NCBI GenBank assembly: GCA_015056915.1
Contig: SVFK01000005.1
Span: 1-64,000 of the forward strand
Length of the DNA: 64,000 bases
Source of the DNA: Lachnospiraceae bacterium
GTDB lineage: Bacteria > Bacillota > Clostridia > Lachnospirales > Lachnospiraceae
Direction of reading: 5' to 3'
The position numbers were made by a program, and so were the translations under genes. Under the pieces are notes generated by a model. It was given only the letters and a program-made list of their open reading frames with translations, searched no databases and was not told where the DNA came from. Positions 41,207 to 47,693 of this stretch are shown here, piece after piece (within the stretch, counting starts at the first letter, position 1; each line of letters opens with the position of its first letter).

Positions 41207-43345
41207 ATGAGAGCATTATCAGAGAAAAGACATCCTATGATGCAGGTAAAACGTTGGTTTGTGGCACTTTTATGTCTATGTCTGTTGTCAGGAATGGTGC
41301 CGATTACAGCCAAGGCTGCAACGACTGTAAAGGCGATTAATCTTGACCCCACCGTGTTAAGACCAAACGGTGCATGGGAAGCAGGCGGCAATCAGGTGTA
41401 TTTCGGAAAGAAGGGTTCCAGTACGCTTTCTTTCAGAATACTGTCTTCTTCACCGACTACACAGACGGTGGCGGAGGAGTGTCTGTTGCTTGACTGTGAA
41501 GGCATATATAATGGCGAAATAGGCTATGGTTTTAATGAACAGAGCAATCCTAACTGTAGAGTGTGGACAGGCAGTAGGCTTGAAGCATTTGTAAACGGAG
41601 CTGAATGGTATGAAAATGCCGAAAACTTTACCACATTAGAAAAAGCGGCCATTATACAGACGAGTCTGTTGGCACAAGGTCCGTATGACGAGAGCACTCT
41701 TATGGGTCCCGGTGGCGTTCCGCTGGTTTCTTCAGGTGTAGACCATGCCGCTGATGACTATTTATTTGTATTGAGTGGAAAAGAAGCACGGGAATTGTAT
41801 GCTGATGATGATGCAAGAACAAAAACAAGGACTGACAATGATACGGGGTGGTGGTTGCGCACCGAAAGGAGTGGTACGGCATATCTCGTGTATGCAGTGG
41901 TTCCGGCCGGTGGAATCAACTACTACAGTTGCGGAAGTCAATTCGGAGTGAGCCCTGCCTTAAATGTTAAGCTGTCATCTATCCTTTTCGCATCTGCATA
42001 CTCTACAGATAAATCTTCTGCACTGGCAGCGGTAGAAGCCAGCACGGCGACACAATGGAAGCTGACATTGTTGGATGCCGGCATGGCAGTATCTGTTCCC
42101 GGCGGACAGAGCGTAACAAGAGAAGGCAACACCGTAACGGTTCCTTATGCTTACACGGGAAGCGGCATTAACCAGATTTCGGTGATGATTACCAATAAAG
42201 CATACACAGAAAGTGATGCGGAGGTACTTTACTACGGCGCACTGCAGGATGTGACAATCAGCAATACCAGCGGTACAGGAACCTTTACGCTTCCTGACGC
42301 ATTGGCAGATAAGGCTTGTGGAGCAGATTATTTTGCATACATTATTGCAGAGCAGACCAATACTGTCGTTAAAACTGATTATGCAAGTACTCCTGTATCT
42401 ATTTCTGTTCCGGCGGTCTATAATGTGACGGTAAATAGCGGAACCGGCGACGGACAATATATGCAGGGTAGAACGATAACAGTTGCAGCGGATGCTCCGG
42501 CCACAGGAAAGATGTTTAAGGAGTGGACAATAGTAAGCGGAGGCGTGACTCTTGCAGATGCAACAAGCAGTACCACCACTTTTACCATGCCTGCTCAAGC
42601 CGTGGAGATAACAGCAACTTATGAGGATGCGCCCATAATCAAATTCCCTGTTGTAGTTAATAACGGAACCGGCGACGGAGAATATGAAGAGAGTGACACA
42701 GTAACAGTTACAGCAGATGCTCCGACCACAGGAAAGCAATTCAAGGAGTGGACAATAGTAAGCGGAGGGGTAACCCTTGCAAGTACAACCAGTAGTACCA
42801 CAACCTTTACCATGCCTGATGAGGCAGTGGAGGTAACGGCAGTTTACGAGGATATTATTGTTCCGACAACTAAGTACGCTGTTGTAGTCAATAACGGAAC
42901 CGGTGACGGAGAATACGAAGAGAGTGACACAGTAACAGTTACAGCGGATGCTCCGGCCACAGGAAAGCAATTTAAAGAGTGGACGATAGTAAGCGGAGGC
43001 GTGACTCTTGCAAGTGCAACGAGCAGCACCACTACCTTTACTATGCCTGATGAAGCAGTAGAGATAACAGCTGTTTACGAGGATATTACCGATACTCAGC
43101 CGGATACGAATCCAACCAATCCGACTAACCCAACAAACCCGACAAACCCGACGAATCCAACTAATCCTACTAATCCTATCGGTAGCACGGGCGGCGATAG
43201 TACTCCGTCTGTAGCACAGGATAAAAAGGATGATGTGCCCGATACTGGAGACAGTAATTTATTTGCAGGCTTCCTTTGCTTGCTGGCACTATCAGGAGCA
43301 GGAATCGTTCTCACCGGCAAGAGACGGAAAGTATCAGACAGATAG
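41207..43345 (+). CDS. Cell-wall-anchored surface protein with InlB-type repeats and VPDTG sorting signal
   Basis: 712 residues from ATG 41207, nine bases after GGAG. A signal peptide (QVKRWFVALLCLCLLSGM...AKA) is followed by a DUF6273-like domain (GYGFNEQSNPNCRVW, TGWWLRTERSG, FGVSPALNV). A linker leads to three near-identical repeats of about 75 residues (VVNNGTGDGEYEESDTVTVT, FKEWTIVSGGVTL), related to the divergent InlB B-repeat. Next come a wall-spanning NPT repeat (about 43110-43180), then VPDTG, a hydrophobic helix and the basic tail GKRRKVSDR. This is a sortase substrate. The sortase gene starts 16 bases after its stop. The function is likely adhesion or carbohydrate contact. Confidence 0.93.
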   Translation: MRALSEKRHPMMQVKRWFVALLCLCLLSGMVPITAKAATTVKAINLDPTVLRPNGAWEAGGNQVYFGKKGSSTLSFRILSSSPTTQTVAEECLLLDCEGIYNGEIGYGFNEQSNPNCRVWTGSRLEAFVNGAEWYENAENFTTLEKAAIIQTSLLAQGPYDESTLMGPGGVPLVSSGVDHAADDYLFVLSGKEARELYADDDARTKTRTDNDTGWWLRTERSGTAYLVYAVVPAGGINYYSCGSQFGVSPALNVKLSSILFASAYSTDKSSALAAVEASTATQWKLTLLDAGMAVSVPGGQSVTREGNTVTVPYAYTGSGINQISVMITNKAYTESDAEVLYYGALQDVTISNTSGTGTFTLPDALADKACGADYFAYIIAEQTNTVVKTDYASTPVSISVPAVYNVTVNSGTGDGQYMQGRTITVAADAPATGKMFKEWTIVSGGVTLADATSSTTTFTMPAQAVEITATYEDAPIIKFPVVVNNGTGDGEYEESDTVTVTADAPTTGKQFKEWTIVSGGVTLASTTSSTTTFTMPDEAVEVTAVYEDIIVPTTKYAVVVNNGTGDGEYEESDTVTVTADAPATGKQFKEWTIVSGGVTLASATSSTTTFTMPDEAVEITAVYEDITDTQPDTNPTNPTNPTNPTNPTNPTNPTNPIGSTGGDSTPSVAQDKKDDVPDTGDSNLFAGFLCLLALSGAGIVLTGKRRKVSDR

Positions 43346-43361
43346 TTGATGATAGTGGTAT

Positions 43362-44246
43362 ATGGAACAGGAAAATAGTTATAAAAAGAATTGGTATAAA
43401 AAGAATTGGTATAAAAAGAATAGGAAGCTGATTCGTCTTCTATGTGTCATCGTATTTATCCTTGCGGTGGTGGGATTAGGCATATACAGTATTTGGTACT
43501 TGTGGCAGAGTCTAGAGGCAAGAAATACCCAAAAGGAATTGCAGACACTTCGGGTAGAAGATATTGAGCAGGAGTATGACATACCGCATGATGAGGACGA
43601 GGAGCGTACAGCACCAATCAGTAGTCCTGATATAATGTCTCAATATCAATCCCTATATGAAACTAATTCGGATATGATAGGGTGGCTTTCTATTGATGAT
43701 ACTGTAATTGATTATCCGGTCATGCAGACCATGGAGGATGAAGATTACTATTTAAAGCTTGATTTTTACGGACAGCCCAATCAGAATGGGTGCCTGATGA
43801 TGGATACGGATTCTGTGGTGGGCACAGGCACAAAAGCTTGCGCCTATGCAGATGGAAGTGCGCCCTCCACCAATCTGATTATTCATGGTCATACCATGAA
43901 AACGGGTGAAATGTTTGGTGATTTGAAGCTTTATGCAGATGAGACCTACGGAAAAGAACATAGTATGATACGCTTTGACAGTCTGTATGAGGAACGGGAG
44001 TATGAATTGATTGCCGTGTTTTACTCACAGGTGTTTTACGAAAGCGATAAAGTATTTAAATTTTATAAGTTTTTTCAGGCAGATACGCAGGAGGAATTTG
44101 ACGACTGGTATCAGAATATCAAGGCAATGTCTCTCTATGACACAGGAGTGACTGCGGAATTGGGGGACGAATTTATTACCCTGTCCTGCTGTGCATATCA
44201 TGTGGAGGACGGAAGATTTGTGGTGGTAGGAAAACGAGTGAAATAA
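43362..44246 (+). CDS. srtB: Class B sortase
   Basis: 294 residues. The N-terminus has three copies of the pentapeptide YKKNW/YKKNR (15-base DNA repeats, 43380-43425), then one membrane anchor (LIRLLCVIVFILAVVGLGIY), so the enzyme faces the outside. The sortase domain holds the class B features: DTVIDYPVMQ, catalytic His in NLIIHGHTM, catalytic Cys in ITLSCCAYH and Arg in GRFVVVGKRVK. Clostridial class B sortases attach (S/P)PxTG-like substrates to peptidoglycan, and the preceding gene ends in VPDTG. The pair is a dedicated enzyme-substrate unit. The SCC variant (instead of STC) places a second Cys next to the nucleophile. Confidence 0.94.
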   Translation: MEQENSYKKNWYKKNWYKKNRKLIRLLCVIVFILAVVGLGIYSIWYLWQSLEARNTQKELQTLRVEDIEQEYDIPHDEDEERTAPISSPDIMSQYQSLYETNSDMIGWLSIDDTVIDYPVMQTMEDEDYYLKLDFYGQPNQNGCLMMDTDSVVGTGTKACAYADGSAPSTNLIIHGHTMKTGEMFGDLKLYADETYGKEHSMIRFDSLYEEREYELIAVFYSQVFYESDKVFKFYKFFQADTQEEFDDWYQNIKAMSLYDTGVTAELGDEFITLSCCAYHVEDGRFVVVGKRVK

Positions 44247-44274
44247 GGCGGTTCAGGGATGAATATTTTGTGTG

Positions 44275-45459
44275 CTACAAAATGAGCCTGCCATGTATAA
44301 TCACATGACGGAGGCTTAAGTCAGGATTTAGAATGACAATATTGGCAATATGTCCGGGGCGCAGATAACCGTACTTATCTGCAATACCGATGCAATGCGA
44401 AGGGGTGGCAGTGGCACAGCGAATAGCGCTTTCCAGAGGAATACCAAAGGAGACAGCCTTGCGGACACAATCCATCAGGTGAGTGACAGAGCCGGCTAAG
44501 GTCTCATTGGAAGAATTTGCAGAATCGAGCGTGCAAGCTCGGTTTAAGGTGGCAAGATTACCACAGACTTTGACAGTCTGACCGCCCAGCGTATAGCTAC
44601 CGTCAGGCATACCGGTAGCACGCATACTGTCACTAATGAGAACAATGCGAGCATCAGTAAACAGCTGAAATGCCATACGAATGGTAGCGGCATCCACATG
44701 GATGCCGTCACATATTAATTCAACAGTACAAGCCGGGGTATCATAGGCAGCACCTATGAGCCCCGGTTTTCTGTGATGAAATTCATTCATTGCGTTAAAA
44801 AGGTGCGTCACATGGGAAGCACCTGCGGTAAAGGCTTTTTGGCAGGTAGAGTAATCGGCAGCAGTGTGGGCGAGAGATACTTTGCACTGTTCGGAAACTG
44901 TTTGCATAAATTGACAATCAGTATCGGCCTCAGGTGCCACATCCACAATTCGAATCAGACCATTGGCTTTCTCCTGAAGTGTTTCAAAGAGGGTCAGATC
45001 TGCCTTTTGCAGATAAGCAGAGTTCTGTGCGCCGCACTTTGCCTCTGATAAAAAGGGACCTTCCAGACGAATGCCCAAGAGGTCAGCACAGGGCAGTGTA
45101 TTACTGTATGCGGCGGCATTTTCCATAATGGGTATCAGTTTCTGCTCGGGCAAGGTCATGGAAGCAGTGCAGATGCCGGTAATACCCTGAGAAGCCTGAT
45201 AGGCAGTAATGGTATGTAGTGCTTCCGGAGTAGCGTCACAGACATCAGCTCCCATACAGCCGTGTAAATGAATATCAATAAGTCCCGGTAGCACATAGCA
45301 ACCACCGGCATCAAGGATATTATCGGGCTCCAAGTTTGATGAATTACTCATTATATGATTTTCTGCGGAGACTAAGGAGATATATTCATTTTCGATTTCA
45401 ATCGTACCGGTGTGAAAGTGATAATCCGGCAGATATAGGTTTCCGTTAGTGATTTTCAT
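44275..45459 (-). CDS. nagA: N-acetylglucosamine-6-phosphate deacetylase
   Basis: 394 residues, TIM-barrel amidohydrolase. Motifs: the first metal-site LPGLIDIHLHGCMG, the acidic ligand in RLEGPFLSEAKCGAQ (Glu), HLFNAMNEFHHRKPG (His), CDGIHVDAATIRMA (His) and the catalytic Asp in ISDSMRATGMPDG. It removes the acetyl group from GlcNAc-6-P, giving GlcN-6-P for glycolysis or wall recycling. The usual partner nagB is not adjacent. The ribosome binding site on the minus strand is AGAAAGTGTAAAAGC, weak. It is convergent with the sortase operon. Confidence 0.96.
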   Translation of the reverse strand: MKITNGNLYLPDYHFHTGTIEIENEYISLVSAENHIMSNSSNLEPDNILDAGGCYVLPGLIDIHLHGCMGADVCDATPEALHTITAYQASQGITGICTASMTLPEQKLIPIMENAAAYSNTLPCADLLGIRLEGPFLSEAKCGAQNSAYLQKADLTLFETLQEKANGLIRIVDVAPEADTDCQFMQTVSEQCKVSLAHTAADYSTCQKAFTAGASHVTHLFNAMNEFHHRKPGLIGAAYDTPACTVELICDGIHVDAATIRMAFQLFTDARIVLISDSMRATGMPDGSYTLGGQTVKVCGNLATLNRACTLDSANSSNETLAGSVTHLMDCVRKAVSFGIPLESAIRCATATPSHCIGIADKYGYLRPGHIANIVILNPDLSLRHVIIHGRLIL

Positions 45460-45523
45460 GCTTTTACACTTTCTTTTATCTGGATATCAATTGTTGATCA
45501 TAAATCAGTGTTTACAGGAAGGA

Positions 45524-45569
45524 ATAAAAAGAACTGCGTCACCTAAATGGATTCGGTAATACGCAGTTT
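45524..45569 (-). terminator. Terminator of the 95-aa gene
   Basis: On the minus strand AACTGCGT...ACC pairs with GGTGACGCAGTT and is followed by CTTTTTATT. It stands between that gene and nagA, which lies downstream on the same strand. Confidence 0.75.
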
Positions 45570-45574
45570 ACAGA

Positions 45575-45862
45575 TTATAAATAATTATACTGTGACTTTT
45601 TCAAAAGAAATTTTACAGGGTATCCGGCTTCGTCACAGACAGCACGAACAATGTTCTCAGCATCTTCACGAACGGTATCATTAATGCAGATGATACAGGA
45701 ATTTTTGCGACGGTTGAAAAGGCTTCCTTTTTGCCAACGGATATAATAGGAGATTCGATTCTTCAGAAGCTCACGTTCTATTAGCTGCTTGCAATCTAAA
45801 TCAGATACCTCACATAATTCAATTTCATTATTTACCTGTACAGTGGTATATAACGGTTGCAT
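45575..45862 (-). CDS. Small protein of unknown function, 95 aa
   Basis: ATG 45862 follows GGGAGGACACC. It is soluble, with a beta-alpha pattern: LYTTVQVNNEIELCEVSDL, CKQLIERELLKNRISYYIRW, SCIICINDTVREDAENIVRAV. It resembles small DUF2007-like or ACT-like modules, without a firm match. Its 5' leader is built from a four-unit tandem repeat of hairpins that begins 15 bases before the start codon, an unusual setting that could affect translation. Confidence 0.72.
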   Translation of the reverse strand: MQPLYTTVQVNNEIELCEVSDLDCKQLIERELLKNRISYYIRWQKGSLFNRRKNSCIICINDTVREDAENIVRAVCDEAGYPVKFLLKKSQYNYL

Positions 45863-45876
45863 GGTGTCCTCCCTTT

Positions 45877-45992
45877 GCTTGCCCTTTTACGGGCAGAGCC
45901 GCAATGCTTGCCCTTTTACGGGCAGAGCCGCAATGCTTGCCCTTTTACGGGCAGAGCCGCAATGCTTGCCCTTTTACGGGCAGAGCCTCGAA
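45877..45992. repeat. Four-unit tandem repeat, 29-bp period, in the leader of the 95-aa gene
   Basis: Units start at 45877, 45906, 45935 and 45964 and are identical over GCTTGCCCTTTTACGGGCAG and the following AGCC. Each can form GCCC/GGGC hairpins around TTTTAC. There are no spacers, so it is not CRISPR. Together with the palindrome that follows, it fills the 367-base gap 45863-46229. Confidence 0.92.
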
Positions 45993-46021
45993 ACGCTTCG
46001 CGTTTCTCGGTCGCTTCGCTC

Positions 46022-46094
46022 GTCAAATGAATTCAATTATGTCTGCTCGTGCAAGCACGGCAGCCACATTTGAATTCACTTGACTCTGCCCTAT
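46022..46094. repeat. Imperfect long inverted repeat
   Basis: TCAAATGAATTCAA (from 46022) pairs with TTGAATTCACTTGA (about 46069-46083) with one mismatch, enclosing a CTGCTCGTG/CACGGCAG stem. Outside, CTCTGCCC at 46085-46092 can pair with GGGCAGAG of the adjacent 29-bp repeats. It looks like a degenerate MITE-like or intergenic palindromic element. No gene lies in it. Confidence 0.75.
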
Positions 46095-46229
46095 GGACAT
46101 TGTAACAAATATTTTGAAAAAGTGCAATGATATGCTTGTCAGGAAGAGTGGAAATATATATACTGAATATTATCACAAAGAAATAAGTATGCCGTATATA
46201 AGAAGGCAAAGATTATAGGGAGGTATGGA

Positions 46230-46508
46230 ATGGATTTTTTGGAAAAGATAGGAGATACCATTACTTTAAAGGGAAAAGAGGCAGCAGAGAAAGCGAAAGA
46301 AATCGCAGAAATTGCTAATTTGAAGAGCCAGATATCTACTTGTGAAGAGGTTATTAAGAAGAATTATATGGAAATCGGTAAAATTTATTTTGAAATGTAT
46401 GGGGACATGGCAGAGGAACCATTTGCAAAGCAATGTCGCTCCATTCACAATGCCAAGAATGGTGTAGAAGATTTGCAGAAAAAGATTAAGGATATAAAAG
46501 GCATGTAA
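46230..46508 (+). CDS. Small helical protein of unknown function, 92 aa
   Basis: ATG follows AGGGAGGTATGGA. The protein is almost wholly helical and charged (KGKEAAEKAKEIAEIANLKS, ISTCEEVIKKNYMEIGKIYF) and predicted coiled coil over most of its length. It resembles the helical N-terminal part of zinc-ribbon proteins common in Clostridia, but the zinc ribbon itself is missing. No function is assigned. Confidence 0.75.
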   Translation: MDFLEKIGDTITLKGKEAAEKAKEIAEIANLKSQISTCEEVIKKNYMEIGKIYFEMYGDMAEEPFAKQCRSIHNAKNGVEDLQKKIKDIKGM

Positions 46509-46556
46509 TAAACTGTATTTTGAATAAAAACTGCCACCGGGTAGTGGATGCGTAAA

Positions 46557-46613
46557 GCATTCGTTTGCACATCATTAGGTCTTTGAAGATGTGTATGCGG
46601 ATGCTTATTTTTT
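46557..46613 (+). promoter_or_regulatory. Attenuator hairpin in the pnuC leader
   Basis: GCATTCG (46557-46563) pairs with CGGATGC (46598-46604) and GCACATC with GATGTGT inside it, then TTATTTTTT, making a rho-independent terminator that ends one base before the pnuC ribosome binding site. Upstream, GGATGCGTAAAGCATTC could form an alternative stem using the same GCATTC, the usual logic of an attenuator or riboswitch. I cannot name the aptamer. Confidence 0.6.
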
Positions 46614-46627
46614 AGGAGGTTACTGAG

Positions 46628-47308
46628 TTGAAACTAAAAAACTATTTTACAGTGGGTGAAATTATTTTATGGAGTTCTTCTGTATCAGTTATTATAATTT
46701 CGTTCTGTCTATTCGATAGGACAAATTATATGACTTTATGTGCATCGATAATAGGAGTAACATCATTGATATTTAATGCAAAGGGAAATCCTTTTGGACA
46801 ATTGCTTATGGTTATATTTAGTTTGTTGTATGGGATTATCTCATATACTTTTTCGTATTATGGAGAGATGATTACATATCTGGGAATGACGATGCCAATG
46901 GCTCTCTTTGCTTTGATATCGTGGCTTAAAAATCCGTACAATGGAAATAAAGCAGAGGTTAAGGTAAATAGTATAGGAAAAAAAGAAAATATGTATATGT
47001 GGCTGGGAACATTTGCCATTACATTTCTATGCTATTATATTTTGAAGTATTATAATACAGCGAACGTCATTCCAAGCACCATCTCTGTAACTACAAGTTT
47101 TCTTGCAGTATACCTTACCTTTAGAAGAAGTCCATATTTTGCATTGGCGTATGCCGCTAACGATATTGTATTGATTGTATTGTGGGTATTGGCAAGCATA
47201 TATGATATTAGGTATATTTCGGTTGTCGCATGTTTCATGGCATTCTTTGCAAATGATATATATGGTTATATAAGTTGGAGAAAAATGAAAATCAGACAGC
47301 AGCAATAG
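46628..47308 (+). CDS. pnuC: PnuC-type nicotinamide riboside (or related vitamin) transporter
   Basis: 226 residues from TTG 46628, seven bases after AGGAGGT. It has about seven hydrophobic segments and typical Pnu motifs: FNAKGNPFGQLLMVIFSLLY (N/G of the binding site), MTMPMALFALISWLKNPY, and the C-terminal YFALAYAANDIVLIVLWV. PnuC imports nicotinamide riboside by facilitated diffusion, with trapping by phosphorylation. Related PnuT and PnuX carry thiamine or riboflavin, so the substrate is not certain. It is preceded by an attenuator hairpin, which supports ligand-dependent control. Confidence 0.88.
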   Translation: MKLKNYFTVGEIILWSSSVSVIIISFCLFDRTNYMTLCASIIGVTSLIFNAKGNPFGQLLMVIFSLLYGIISYTFSYYGEMITYLGMTMPMALFALISWLKNPYNGNKAEVKVNSIGKKENMYMWLGTFAITFLCYYILKYYNTANVIPSTISVTTSFLAVYLTFRRSPYFALAYAANDIVLIVLWVLASIYDIRYISVVACFMAFFANDIYGYISWRKMKIRQQQ

Positions 47309-47455
47309 CTGACACAACAGCTACGGCGTGATAAATTCAGTATATCGCATACAGTTGACATTGATTTGTGATGTTTGTAGCGATAATGTATGTGATGTGA
47401 TATAATTGATATGCTCGAGGGGAGCGGAAAACGAATTTGATGGAGAAAATATCGT

Positions 47456-47599
47456 ATGGCAAAATCATTAAATGAGTTAACTGCAGAGGGTTATCGTGAT
47501 AATCGAGGTGTAGTTGTAGGGGCATCTGTTGTTGCGTTACCAGTTTTTGCTGCTCAAAAATTATTAAAACAAGTTTTTACGGAAGAACGCAGTAAATAA
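47456..47599 (+). CDS. Possible 47-aa protein
   Basis: ATG 47456 lies ten bases after GGAG; a TATAAT is at 47401-47406. The product (MAKSLNELTAEGYRDNRGVV, then VGASVVALPVFAAQKLLKQV) has one hydrophobic helix and charged ends. A strong terminator follows about 45 bases after the stop. It could be a real membrane micropeptide; I recognise no relative. Confidence 0.5.
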   Translation: MAKSLNELTAEGYRDNRGVVVGASVVALPVFAAQKLLKQVFTEERSK

Positions 47600-47642
47600 A
47601 ATTGTCTGTGATAAGAAACGGATTCTAAATATGCAATCAAAG

Positions 47643-47682
47643 AAAAGGCTCCCCAATCAAAAGATTGGAGAGCCTTTTTTAT
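47643..47682. terminator. Bidirectional terminator
   Basis: AAAAGGCTC.CCAATC pairs with GATTGGAGAGCCTTTT with one mismatch around AAAA; A-run on the left, T-run on the right. It serves the 47-aa frame and the convergent PBP gene. Confidence 0.87.
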
Positions 47683-47693
47683 GCTTTAAAAAT

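Noticed and set aside
41975..42970. Long minus-strand frame (331 aa) inside the surface protein gene
   Set aside because: It is the mirror of the repeated coding sequence, with implausible Cys/Tyr/Arg-rich composition.
41207..43345. Three internal repeats considered as a diversity-generating target
   Set aside because: They are ordinary near-identical InlB-type protein repeats; differences are scattered and not adenine-specific.
45877..45992. Regular 29-bp repeats considered as a CRISPR array
   Set aside because: Units abut with no unique spacers and no cas genes are present in the window.
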